Source of the DNA: Flavobacterium hibernum
Lineage (GTDB): Bacteria; Bacteroidota; Bacteroidia; Flavobacteriales; Flavobacteriaceae
DNA: 64,000 nt
Direction: 5' to 3'
NCBI RefSeq assembly: GCF_000832125.1
Contig: NZ_JPRK01000007.1
Span: forward strand, 372,001-436,000
Below, piece by piece: positions 44,964 to 54,500 of this stretch. A model generated the notes under the pieces. The model saw nothing but the letters and a program-made list of their open reading frames with translations, was not told where the DNA came from and made no database searches. Numbering within the stretch: position 1 is the stretch's first letter; each line of letters begins with the position of its first letter. Position numbers and translations under genes: made by a program.

Positions 44964-45106
44964 AACACATAGAATCATAGATTTTGTAAACTTATAAAAG
45001 GCGTTTCACTTGTATCAACAATCCCGAAGCCTCGGGACTCTATATGTAAGAAACTGGTTTCTTTTTGTTTTCTTCTACACATCTAAAAGCTATGATCCTA
45101 TGTGTT
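44964..45106. repeat. Intergenic inverted-repeat element, copy D with nested repeat
   Basis: 143 bp bounded by AACACATAGAATCATAG (44964-44980) and CTATGATCCTATGTGTT (45090-45106). It has AAAAGGCGTTTCACTTGT and GAAACTGGTTTC as in copies B and C. The centre differs: TCCCGAAGCCTCGGGA (45022-45037) replaces the ACATAGCTATGTGT palindrome. That 16-mer occurs inverted at 46766-46781. Confidence 0.9.
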
Positions 45107-45174
45107 TAATTATTTTTTTTGCTAATTATTCCCAATGGTTTTTATGCTTTTATTTCTAATGATTTAGGAATACT

Positions 45175-46680
45175 TTAAAAACTTATTTTATTGCTGCTTT
45201 TTGAACTTGTCAGGAATAATCCCAAATACGTTATTAATCCGTTTAAGAGTATTAATTCGTTGTCGAACACGTAACCTGAAAATAGTACTTTCGAATTTTC
45301 GTTGATTAAATAGGTGAAGAAAGGAGATAACAAACAAATTAGTGGAACTAATTTGTCGCTCACATTTCTTGATTTTTGGAACAATCCAAAAGCATACAAT
45401 CCTAATAATGGACCATAAGTATAAGATGCAACTTTAAAGATCATTCCAACAACAGAACTGTCGTTGATGGTATTAAAAATAATAATCACGAAGAATATCA
45501 ATGCCGAAAAACTAATGTGTACAATATGTCTTGTTCGAACAGTATTTTTCTTGCTGTTTTCGGCTTTATCCATGCCTAAAAAGTCTACACAAAAAGAAGT
45601 CGTTAAGGCTGTTAAAGCCGAATCTGTTGTGGCAAAAGTTGCGGCAATAATTCCCAGTAAAAATACAATTGCCGGAATTGTCGCTAAATGATTTAAGGCG
45701 ATTTCAGGAAAAAGTAAATCGGTTCTTGGTTTGCCTGTAATTAAATCAGTTGGAATCGCGATTCCGTTTTTATTTGCATAAATGTACAATAGCGCACCAA
45801 CACTTAAAAAGAAGATGTTAATAATTACAAAGATTCCTGTAAAGGTAAACATGTTCTTTTGTGCTTCACCAATGTTTTTGCAGCTTAGGTTTTTTTGCAT
45901 TAAATCTTGATCTAAGCCTGTCATAGCAATAGTTACAAACATTCCGCCTAAAATCTGTTTTGCAAAGTGAAATTTACTTCCGAAAAAATCATCAAAGAAA
46001 AATATTTTAGAATAGTTGCTGTTTTTTACTTCTTCGAATGCGCCAATTGCACTTAAATCCATTCGGTCGCAAATAAAATAGATCGTAAGAAAAACCGATG
46101 TTACTAGAAAAAACGTTTGTAAAGTATCTGTAATAATAATGGTTTTTAATCCGCCTCTATAGGTATAAGAGAATATTAGAATTAAGGAAATCAACACGGT
46201 AAAAGCAAACGGAATATGATAAAAATCAAATACAAAACGCTGTAAAACTATTACAACCAAATAAAGCCTGAACGCAGAACTTACGGTTCTACTAATTAAG
46301 AAAATAGATGCCGCAGTTTTGTAACTGTAAAAACCCATTCTTTGCTCAATATATCCGTAAATAGAGGTCAAGTTCATTCTGTAATACAACGGCAAAAGCA
46401 ATTTTGTAATTACTATAAATCCAAGTGCATTCCCCAATACAAATTGAAAATATTTGAATTGTTCACCGCTTGGAGCGCCTACTTCTCCGGGAACAGATAT
46501 AAAAGTTACTCCGGAAAGAGCTGTTCCTATCATTCCAAAAGCAACTAAATACCATTTTGAGTTTTTGTTAGCCGTAAAAAAAGCGTCATTTCCGCTATCT
46601 TTTCGGCTCACTCGATGTGAGATATAGAATAAAGTCCCGAAATAAATGATGATTAGGATTAGAATTGTACTTGGTGTCAT
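45175..46680 (-). CDS. Sodium:solute symporter (SSS family), probable MurNAc/amino-sugar importer
   Basis: A 501-residue inner-membrane transporter with about 13 hydrophobic helices and the SSS signature region near the N-terminus (FGMIGTALSGVTFISVPGEVG). TDSALTALTTSF in helix 8 carries the Ser/Thr pair typical of the sodium site. The family takes up sugars, amino acids, sialic acid or similar with sodium. Its place between MurQ and the NagZ-like gene, and the free-sugar logic of NamZ products, suggest import of unphosphorylated MurNAc (or GlcNAc-MurNAc). That is inference from neighbours; the sequence alone does not give the substrate. It follows MurQ by 180 bp on the same strand. Confidence 0.88.
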   Translation of the reverse strand: MTPSTILILIIIYFGTLFYISHRVSRKDSGNDAFFTANKNSKWYLVAFGMIGTALSGVTFISVPGEVGAPSGEQFKYFQFVLGNALGFIVITKLLLPLYYRMNLTSIYGYIEQRMGFYSYKTAASIFLISRTVSSAFRLYLVVIVLQRFVFDFYHIPFAFTVLISLILIFSYTYRGGLKTIIITDTLQTFFLVTSVFLTIYFICDRMDLSAIGAFEEVKNSNYSKIFFFDDFFGSKFHFAKQILGGMFVTIAMTGLDQDLMQKNLSCKNIGEAQKNMFTFTGIFVIINIFFLSVGALLYIYANKNGIAIPTDLITGKPRTDLLFPEIALNHLATIPAIVFLLGIIAATFATTDSALTALTTSFCVDFLGMDKAENSKKNTVRTRHIVHISFSALIFFVIIIFNTINDSSVVGMIFKVASYTYGPLLGLYAFGLFQKSRNVSDKLVPLICLLSPFFTYLINENSKVLFSGYVFDNELILLNGLITYLGLFLTSSKSSNKISF

Positions 46681-46765
46681 TTTATAGCTTTATTGGTTTG
46701 GTTAGTGAATTATACAAATCAGGTCGAAATAGTTTTTTTTCTTTATCAAATCGAACCGGTTTTTA

Positions 46766-46781
46766 TCCCGAGGCTTCGGGA
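46766..46781. repeat. TCCCGAGGCTTCGGGA repeat
   Basis: A 16-bp near-palindrome (TCCCGA/TCGGGA arms) in the gap between symporter and MurQ. It is the exact reverse complement of the segment nested in element copy D (45022-45037). Confidence 0.8.
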
Positions 46782-46860
46782 CTGTTAGGTTTCTGTTGAA
46801 GTTTAAAGAGATAAAACTTGATTGGTATAAATCTATAAAAGATTTTAAAGAGTTTGTGGG

Positions 46861-47688
46861 TTAGACTTCCAGATTTTTATTTTCGGCAAGTAAAACTGCT
46901 CTTACACTTTTGTGTTTTTTGAGTAATTCAGAAGCTTTTTTCTCGTCGATTTTAAGTTCTTCAACAATCATTTCGACACCTCTTTGGACCAGTTTTTTAT
47001 TAGACAATTGCATGTCGATCATTTTATTACCATATATTCTGCCAAGTTTAATCATAACTGAAGTTGAGATCATGTTTAAAGCCAATTTTTGAGATGTTCC
47101 GGCTTTCATTCTTGTACTTCCTGTAAGGAATTCTGGCCCTACAATTAATTCGATAGGATGATCTGCTTGTTTAGAAATAAGGCTTGCGCTGTTGCACGAA
47201 ATACTACCTGTTGCAATATTGTTTTCTCGTGCTTTTTTTAATCCGCCAATAACATATGGAGTGTTTCCAGAAGCAGCAATACCAATTACTACATCTAAAC
47301 TCGAAATGTCGTAAGCAGATAAATCTCTCCAGGCTTGATCAATATCGTCTTCGGCATTTTCTACCGCTTTTCTAATAGCTGAGTCGCCACCAGCAATAAT
47401 CCCAATAATCCAGTTGTCGGGAACTCCAAAAGTAGGCGGACATTCTGAGGCATCAAGAATACCAATTCTTCCCGATGTACCTGCTCCAATATAAAATAAT
47501 CTTCCGCCAAGTTTCATTTTAGAAACAATAACATCGACTAATTTTTCAATATTAGGAATTTGTTTTTCAATTATATCGGCTACTTTTTTATCTTCATTAT
47601 TAATACTTGTAAGTAATTCATTTGTGCTCATTTTATCTAAATTAGAATAAAGAGATTCACGTTCTGTATCTGGATTTACTTTTGACAT
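46861..47688 (-). CDS. murQ: N-acetylmuramic acid 6-phosphate etherase
   Basis: A 275-residue SIS-domain lyase that splits the lactyl ether of MurNAc-6-phosphate, giving GlcNAc-6-phosphate and D-lactate. Motifs: YIGAGTSGRIG (67-77, sugar-phosphate loop), SECPPTFG with Glu82 and AVENAEDD with Glu113, matching the two catalytic Glu of the E. coli enzyme, and GSTRMKAGTSQK. Length is a little below the ~300 usual because the C-terminus is short. It lies 50 bp after NamZ and before the symporter, all in one direction. A MurNAc kinase (MurK or AnmK) that would supply its substrate is not found in the window. Confidence 0.95.
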   Translation of the reverse strand: MSKVNPDTERESLYSNLDKMSTNELLTSINNEDKKVADIIEKQIPNIEKLVDVIVSKMKLGGRLFYIGAGTSGRIGILDASECPPTFGVPDNWIIGIIAGGDSAIRKAVENAEDDIDQAWRDLSAYDISSLDVVIGIAASGNTPYVIGGLKKARENNIATGSISCNSASLISKQADHPIELIVGPEFLTGSTRMKAGTSQKLALNMISTSVMIKLGRIYGNKMIDMQLSNKKLVQRGVEMIVEELKIDEKKASELLKKHKSVRAVLLAENKNLEV

Positions 47689-47738
47689 TTCTATTTGATT
47701 TTTTTTATTTTAATTTTTTTTTGGGGACAGATTAACTG

Positions 47739-48938
47739 TTATTTATAAAGTAGATATTTTATGCGCATTTTTTTGAATGCTTCTAAATCCTTCGTCCAGC
47801 TTTTTCTAATCATTTCTTCAGAAGTTCCGCTTTCAATTTGTTGTTGTAATTTTTTTGTTCCGGCCAATTTTGTAAAAAAGCCATTAAAGAATTTCGTTTT
47901 ATCACTTGTATTTTGATAGGCTTTGAGAAGCCATTTTAGCTCCAATTGTTTCAGTTTTGGGTAAGCTGTTAAGTCTTCTCCAAAACATTCTTTGCCATTG
48001 TATAATGGATCTTTGGCACCAAAATTTGGTTTAGGAGTAAAAGTAAAATTAGTTTTTGCTAAAAAGGGAGAACCATAAATTTGAAATTGTTTTTCAGTTC
48101 CTCGTCCCATACTTACATTAGTTCCTTCAAATAAACATAAACTCGCGTAAAGATTTATAGATTGATCGTTTGGTAAATTTGGAGATGGTTTAACAGGTAA
48201 ACTGTAATCCATTTTTCTATTATAATCAAGACAAGGAATAACGGTTAGTTTGCATTGAATGCCATCTTTAAGCCATTTTTCTCCATTGACCATTTGTGCA
48301 TATTCGCCAATAGTCATTCCGTGAAGTAACGGAATAGGGTGCATGCCTACGAAACTTGTAAATTCTTTTTCTAAAAGAGGTCCGTCGACAATGCCACCAT
48401 TTGGATTTGGTCTGTCAAGAACTATTAGCGGAACGCCATTTTCTGCACAAGCTTCCATTACATAATGCAAAGAAGAAATGTAAGTATAAAAACGTGCACC
48501 AACATCTTGCAGATCAAAAATCATGACATCGATTCCTGCTAATTGTGCAGCCTTTGGTTTTTTATTGTCTCCGTAAAGAGATATAATCGATAAACCGGTT
48601 TTTGGATCTTTTCCGTCAACAACATGTTCACCTGCATCGGCAGTTCCTCTAAATCCATGTTCCGGAGCAAAAATGGTTTGAATGGCAATTTTTTTCTCTA
48701 ATAAAAAATCTACCAAATGTGTTTTGTTCGATAAAATTCCGGTTTGATTGGTAACAACTCCAACTTTTTTATCTTTTAGTAAAGGAATATATTTTTCGAA
48801 ATTATCAGCTCCTGTTTTAATTTCATTACTGATACCAATGATTTTATTTTTAATAATTTCTGTTGATGAATTTGCATTCGATGCATTCGAAACAATTAAA
48901 AATAGAATAAAAGTGATTTTTTTAAAGGATTGAAACAT
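47739..48938 (-). CDS. namZ: DUF1343 exo-beta-N-acetylmuramidase (NamZ, GH171)
   Basis: I choose ATG at 48938 (399 residues), which gives a proper signal peptide (MFQSFKKITFILFLIVSNAS); an upstream TTG would add 25 residues and overlap a hairpin. DUF1343 motifs are strong: VGVVTNQTGI, FAPEHGFRGTADAGEHV, MIFDLQDVGARFYTYISSLHYVMEA, LDRPNPNGG and SLCLFEGTNVSMGRGTE. The founding member, Bacillus subtilis NamZ (YbbC), removes MurNAc from non-reducing ends of peptidoglycan fragments. Here it would act in the periplasm and alternate with the NagZ-like GH3. It follows the DUF4397 lipoprotein gene and precedes MurQ by 50 bp. Confidence 0.93.
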   Translation of the reverse strand: MFQSFKKITFILFLIVSNASNANSSTEIIKNKIIGISNEIKTGADNFEKYIPLLKDKKVGVVTNQTGILSNKTHLVDFLLEKKIAIQTIFAPEHGFRGTADAGEHVVDGKDPKTGLSIISLYGDNKKPKAAQLAGIDVMIFDLQDVGARFYTYISSLHYVMEACAENGVPLIVLDRPNPNGGIVDGPLLEKEFTSFVGMHPIPLLHGMTIGEYAQMVNGEKWLKDGIQCKLTVIPCLDYNRKMDYSLPVKPSPNLPNDQSINLYASLCLFEGTNVSMGRGTEKQFQIYGSPFLAKTNFTFTPKPNFGAKDPLYNGKECFGEDLTAYPKLKQLELKWLLKAYQNTSDKTKFFNGFFTKLAGTKKLQQQIESGTSEEMIRKSWTKDLEAFKKMRIKYLLYK

Positions 48939-48992
48939 AATACAAAAGTTTAAATTAAGCTTAATAAAGGAAAAAAATGAAATAGAATAATT

Positions 48993-49028
48993 AAATCGAA
49001 CCACTTTAATCAAAAAGTGGTTCGATTT
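48993..49028 (-). terminator. Hairpin attenuating the susCD-DUF4397 mRNA before namZ
   Basis: A 15-bp perfect stem (48993-49007 with 49014-49028) with a 6-nt loop lies 6 bp past the DUF4397 stop. On the minus strand it is followed only by TTTAATTATT, so termination is probably partial. It likely makes the surface-protein genes more abundant than the enzymes behind it. Confidence 0.7.
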
Positions 49029-49034
49029 TTTAGC

Positions 49035-49937
49035 TTATTTATTTGTTATGAAAGTAACAGATGGGGCATTGGATGTTGCAGTTGGTATTCCGCCGATAAT
49101 TCCTCTGCAATAGATTGTGTAAATTCTTCCTGCTCTAGGTACAAAAGCAGTATTTGCGGGTGAATTGGCAAGGTTTGCAATTGTTGTTCCTGTAGTTGTT
49201 CCTGGAACATTTGTTGGAGAACCTGCAACACGAACCTGCAATTGATATCCTCTTGTGTCTACTGGGTCTTGTGGCTCAATAGCAATGTATTTTTCGTTAC
49301 CTCCCTTAAAAGTTACATTTCTGTAAGTGTAAACTTCTTTTGTTGTAACTGGTGTTGCGCCAATGGTTGATGTTTCTTTAAGTAATCCTAAATCATAACC
49401 TGCTGGTGCCGAATTGCTGATAACATTTATAAAACGAATATAGGCTTTAGTTTTGTCTAAATCAGCAACAGTTAAATCATCGTTTAGTTGATATAGAGAA
49501 TATACCGGCGGTGTAACAGACGGCGGTGTTGATACTAAGAAACTAGTATAATATTTTCCTGTTTCTGTAGTAATATTTCCATTGAAAATAGTAACTGCAG
49601 GAGTTACAGGCGTCAAAACACTCAAAGGTTGTGTTCCTGGTTTCATCAAAACATAATTAATTGGCACTGGATATTGAGCTCCATAATTCATGCCAACTGG
49701 CACTCCAGTTGTAACACTTACAGCCGAAATTTTTTCAGTTCCTGTAAAGTAATTAATTTGAAAATTAGTTCCATTTGGACCAACAGCTGCGTGAACAAAT
49801 TTTACGTTAGAAGCATTTGCAATTCCGTCTTTACTCTGATATGGAGTCTGGTCGTTTTCGTCGCCGCAGGATGTAAATGCAAGTACTCCAAGTATTGGAA
49901 TAATTGACTTTTTTATGGTGTTAAATATATTTTTCAT
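49035..49937 (-). CDS. DUF4397 surface lipoprotein, probable glycan-binding (SusE-position) protein
   Basis: A 300-residue lipoprotein: signal peptide with lipobox LAFTSC (Cys near residue 24) followed by GDEND, an acidic stretch consistent with surface export. The mature part has two beta-rich units, VKFVHAAVGPNGTNFQI (~46-62) and AYIRFINVISNSAPAGYDL (~164-182), typical of DUF4397. It is 26 bp downstream of SusD 3, exactly where SusE/SusF-type or other surface glycan-binding proteins are encoded in utilization loci. It may bind peptidoglycan or its fragments on the cell surface. No catalytic motif is evident. Confidence 0.82.
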   Translation of the reverse strand: MKNIFNTIKKSIIPILGVLAFTSCGDENDQTPYQSKDGIANASNVKFVHAAVGPNGTNFQINYFTGTEKISAVSVTTGVPVGMNYGAQYPVPINYVLMKPGTQPLSVLTPVTPAVTIFNGNITTETGKYYTSFLVSTPPSVTPPVYSLYQLNDDLTVADLDKTKAYIRFINVISNSAPAGYDLGLLKETSTIGATPVTTKEVYTYRNVTFKGGNEKYIAIEPQDPVDTRGYQLQVRVAGSPTNVPGTTTGTTIANLANSPANTAFVPRAGRIYTIYCRGIIGGIPTATSNAPSVTFITNK

Positions 49938-49963
49938 CTAATAGATTTTTAGTTTTTAAGAAA

Positions 49964-51574
49964 TTAATTTTTAGAAAACCACATTTCTTGAGTATGGTAA
50001 TCTACCTTATCTGCTCCAATCGCTTTTAAAGCATCAAAATTCCAAACATATTCTGAGTTAAATCTCGGACGAACTCTGTATGGTAAATTTCCATTATTGT
50101 CAACAAATAAACCTCCGTTTGGTAAAAAACTCATCGTCTTGTAAACATCTGTATTATAATGATATTTACGCAAATCTGTCCAAGTTTCTAACATTCCGTA
50201 ACCAAATAAAGCTACATATTTTTGAAGCATAATCTGGCTGATAGTCAAGTTTGCAGCTGTTGGAACAATATTTACATTGGTTAAGAATGCTGTTTTTTCA
50301 GCAGCTGTAATTGTCGATGTAATAGGGAAAATTGTACTTACAACAGTATTCGTATTTACAAAATCGATATTGGCGTCAATTGCTTTTTTGTAAGCATCTA
50401 AAGCCATGGTTTTGTCTCCTTTTATAAAAGCAGCTTCAGCTTTAATAAATTGAATTTCTGAATACGTCATTAAAGGAAAATTCGCTTTATCTCTAAAAAG
50501 ATATCTTCCTGGAGTTGCAACAGTTCCCGCAGCATACGTTCCATAAATATTTGGAATTCTGCTTACGTTTGTTGCAACTGTAGAAGCTGTAGTATTTAAT
50601 GGGTTTCCATTAAAAGTATATTTACTCGGATCTGGATTTGCAGCAGATGCTGGAGCTAATTCAGATTGACCTACAGAAGGTGCCAAAACTCTAGAGATTC
50701 TAGGATCTTTTACACCAAAAATAGTTCCGTCCATTGTTCGCACAGCAAAATCAGTTTGACGGTAAGTATTGAAATTATTTCTTCCAGGGCCGTAAAAATT
50801 AATGTCTGTAGAAACAGTTCCGTTGTATCTAATTAAAGCATTGTCGGCATTAGAAGCCAATGATTTATCACAGTATTCAATTACTTTATCTGCGTTGTAA
50901 GAAGCTTTATTGATTTGATTGTTTAAGTTTCTAGCCAATACTCCATAAGCAAACTTAACCCATTTAGAACGGTCTCCGCCGTACATTTTATCTCCTGGAG
51001 CAGTATAAGTCTGAGAAACATTTCCGTCTGTACGATTTAAATCTGTTAGACCTTCATTCAATAAACGAATCACTTCAGCATATACTTTTTCCTGAGGAAC
51101 ATAATCAAAAGAAAGACGCGAAGTAAAAACTTGATCAAAATCGATTAATTCTGAATGATAATCTGTGGCAACCTGCCAAGTCCAAGCTCTAATAACTTTT
51201 GCGATTCCAGTAATATCATGACGCTGTTCCGAAACTGCTTTTTCTTGTAATTTGGTTAAGTTTAAACCAATAGCAAAATACGCCATTTTCCAGATTTCAC
51301 CACCTGTATCACTATTTGATTGATATCCAAAACGATCCCATTCACTTCCTGCAGCACCAGCTGTAGCAGTACTAAAATTTTGAGTGTATCGTCCTAAACA
51401 TCTGTTGTCAAATTGTAATCCTACAGCCATTTGCTGTTCAATTGGAGGCATTAATGCTGGTGCCGAAACATCAACAGGAAAACTTGGATTTACGTTTATA
51501 TCTTCTAAGTCGTTGCAAGAAATCATTGTGGCTACAAGACCTAATGCGGCTATATATGTTTTAATATTTTTCAT
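49964..51574 (-). CDS. SusD-like lipoprotein 3 (SusD-like_2 group)
   Basis: I use ATG at 51574 (536 residues); an in-frame TTG two codons earlier is less likely. Lipobox VATMISC (Cys ~20). The N-terminus EDINVNPSFPVDVSAPALMPPIEQQMA and RYTQNFS and the C-terminal MLETWTDLRKYHYN and LPYRVRPRFNSEY follow the SusD-like_2 group, distinct from the classical RagB/SusD of the other two loci. It follows SusC 3 by 10 bp. Together they should import the substrate of the locus, inferred to be peptidoglycan-derived glycans or muropeptides. Confidence 0.92.
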   Translation of the reverse strand: MKNIKTYIAALGLVATMISCNDLEDINVNPSFPVDVSAPALMPPIEQQMAVGLQFDNRCLGRYTQNFSTATAGAAGSEWDRFGYQSNSDTGGEIWKMAYFAIGLNLTKLQEKAVSEQRHDITGIAKVIRAWTWQVATDYHSELIDFDQVFTSRLSFDYVPQEKVYAEVIRLLNEGLTDLNRTDGNVSQTYTAPGDKMYGGDRSKWVKFAYGVLARNLNNQINKASYNADKVIEYCDKSLASNADNALIRYNGTVSTDINFYGPGRNNFNTYRQTDFAVRTMDGTIFGVKDPRISRVLAPSVGQSELAPASAANPDPSKYTFNGNPLNTTASTVATNVSRIPNIYGTYAAGTVATPGRYLFRDKANFPLMTYSEIQFIKAEAAFIKGDKTMALDAYKKAIDANIDFVNTNTVVSTIFPITSTITAAEKTAFLTNVNIVPTAANLTISQIMLQKYVALFGYGMLETWTDLRKYHYNTDVYKTMSFLPNGGLFVDNNGNLPYRVRPRFNSEYVWNFDALKAIGADKVDYHTQEMWFSKN

Positions 51575-51584
51575 AGTCAATTAA

Positions 51585-54500
51585 TTAAAGTCCGATTTTT
51601 AATCCTAAGTTCAAACCTCTAGGTGTAGAAACTACTCCAAAGTCAAAACCTGTTCCTCCAGCACCTCCAGTTGAAGCATTAGTTCCATTAACCGAAGGAT
51701 CAGCTCCAGTATAATTTGTAATGATAAAAACATCGGTCATTGTTACATAAAGAGAAAGTGCGTTAATGAATGTTTTTTTCAATATTTCAGAAGGCATTTG
51801 ATAGCTTAAAGTAATATCTCTCATTCTTAGCCAGTTGATATCTTTTTCGACAAAATCAGCATCGATAGCACCAGTTCTGTAATATTCGTTTTGAACACTT
51901 GGTCTTACCGGAATATTATTTTGTGTCGGAGTAGCTGAGTTTTCTAAACCATCTCTTAAAACACCTTTTACAATTCTTGTTTGTTCGCGATCTAAAGTTT
52001 TGGTAGATAAACCGTTTTGGTACAAATAGAATTCAGTTCCGTTATAAATATCACCGCCTTTTCTTATATCTAGCAAGAATGATAAACTAAGGTCTTTGTA
52101 CGTAAACGTGTTTTGCAACCCAAGCATGTAATCTGGATTTCTGTCTCCAATAATTTTAAAGTTTGGATCTTTTAAAGCATAACCAGTGTTTGGATCAATT
52201 AAAGGCTCACCTGCATTATTTCTCAAATAATCATTTCCTGTTAAAGTGGTTAGCGGATTTCCAACAGTTACCCCACCGCGAACATTTCCGTAAAGCCAAG
52301 TATCTGAAACATAATATTCAGAAATAACAGAAGGAAGATTTAATAATTTAGAACGTGTTTTGCTGAAATTAGCACTTACATTCCAAGAAAAATTATCTTT
52401 TTTAATAGGTGTTGCATTTAAAGTAATCTCTAGACCTTGGTTTTGTAAATCTCCAAAGTTAGCAGAAGTTACCACGAATCCTGTTCCGTAGCTTAAACGC
52501 ATATTTCTTAGAATCGGATCGATTGTTTTTGTACTGTAAACCGCAACATCTAATCCAACACGGTTGTTAAAGAATTTTAATTCTGTACCCAATTCAAATG
52601 ATTTACGGAATTCAGGTTTTAAATTCGGATTTGCACCTGTGACGCCATACGCATAACCTCCGTCTGTAGTCAACTGTGGAGTGAAAACAGGTTGTGCAGA
52701 ATATGGAGAAGGAATATTAGCTGCTTCTGCATAAGAAGCTCTCAATTTTCCATAAGAAAGTATTTCTTTGTTTTTCAATGCGTTCAAGTTTGTGAAAACG
52801 AAACTCGTTGAAACAGAAGGGTAGAAAAACGGATCTGGTAATACAGAAGTCCAGTCTTCACGTCCAGTTAATGTCAAATAAACAATTTTGTCATAATCTA
52901 AACTTACCTCAGAAAAGAAACCAATAACTTTGCTTTGAATAATTCTCTCTTGAGATCTTTGCGTTGTAGCATCAGTATTGTTGATAGAGTAGAAGTTAGG
53001 GTCAAAAAATCTGCTTCCTGTTGTAGATAAAATTCTATAATCATTATCATTAACCGAGTTACCGACCATAATTTTGGTGTTGAATTTTCCGAATGACTTT
53101 TTAGCAGTAACTAATAAAGTAGTGTTTAAATTACTGGTATTAGAATAGTACGATTCGATATAACCTCCAGGAGTAATTCCTGCGGCAGATTCTGGATGAA
53201 TGGCTCTGTAACCTTGAGCAGAATTTACATCCCAGCCCACGCGGCCTGTAAAGTTAAGCCAAGAAGTTGGGTCGTAAATTAATCCAACATTGGTAACAAA
53301 ACGATTGTTGAAATCTTCAGATAAGTTTTTGTTTACATCCCAGAACGGATTATCAGTTTCAGTATCTAAAACACCAGACGTAATTTTTCTTCTCGTTCCG
53401 TCTGGATTTAAATAATTGCTGGCATCGTCATTTGCCGGCCATGTTAAAAGCGAAAGTAAATATCCTGCATCTCTTACACCTGGAGTTTGCACAGCAGATC
53501 CAGCTCCTTTTGCTGCTTTTTGATTGTCTGATTTTGTAAAACTAAAACTAGCTTCAGATCTTAATTTTGAAGATAATTTAGCAGAAGCGTTCAAATTAGC
53601 AGTCAAACGGCTGTAACCTGTATTAGGAACAACACCTTCTTGCTCTAAGTTTGAAATAGATAATCGGTAAGAAGTAGTTTCTGTACCCGCTTCAAACGAA
53701 AGATTATGAGTTGTTGAAACGGCAGTCTTGAAGAAATTTTTAACATTATTATAAAATTGAGTTCCCGGTTCGTAAGCCGTTCCAAATTGTCTTCTATAAT
53801 CTGGATTGTTTACACCATCAGAACCTCTTTGATATACTTTTTGAGTTTCAGGAAAACGGTATAAATTATCAAATCTTGTATTAGTAGAATAAGTAAGTCT
53901 TCCAACACCTTTTTTACCTTTTTTAGTAGTAATTACGATTGCACCATTTCCAGCCTGCATTCCGTAAAGCGCTGCAGCCTCAGGTCCTTTTAAGATAACC
54001 ACAGATTCAATATCGTCTGGATTAATATCCGCACCTCTATTGGTGTAATCCTGTGTTCTGTTTGGAGCATTAGAGATAGTTAAACCTTGATCCATTGTTT
54101 CGTTGCTTACAGGTAAACCGTCTACAACATATAAAGGAGAGTTGCTTCCGCTAAGCGAATTTACCCCTCTTAACTGAATCGCTGCCGAGGCACCCGGAGC
54201 GCCAGAAGTACTTGTTACATTTAAACCTGCAACACGACCTTGTAATGCAGTAGCAAAGTTAGGACGCTGTGTGTCTGCAATTTCTTTACCTTTTACTTCC
54301 TGCACAGCATATCCTAAAGAAGATTTATTACGAACAATACCCATTGAACCAACGATTGTTACATTGTTTAATGTTTGTGCACTTTCAGAAATAACTATTT
54401 TTAAATCATTTCCGTTTACAATAACTTCTTTATTGTTAAAACCGATGTAAGACACTTGAATAACATCTCCTTGACGTGCTTTTATCGAAAAAGTTCCATC

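Noticed and set aside
13771..45106. Insertion sequences with transposase
   Set aside because: The repeat copies are too short for a gene and no transposase-like frame exists in the window.
47739..49013. TTG at 49013 as start of NamZ
   Set aside because: It adds 25 residues with no signal-peptide character and starts within the loop/stem of the hairpin at 48993-49028; ATG at 48938 gives a clean signal peptide.
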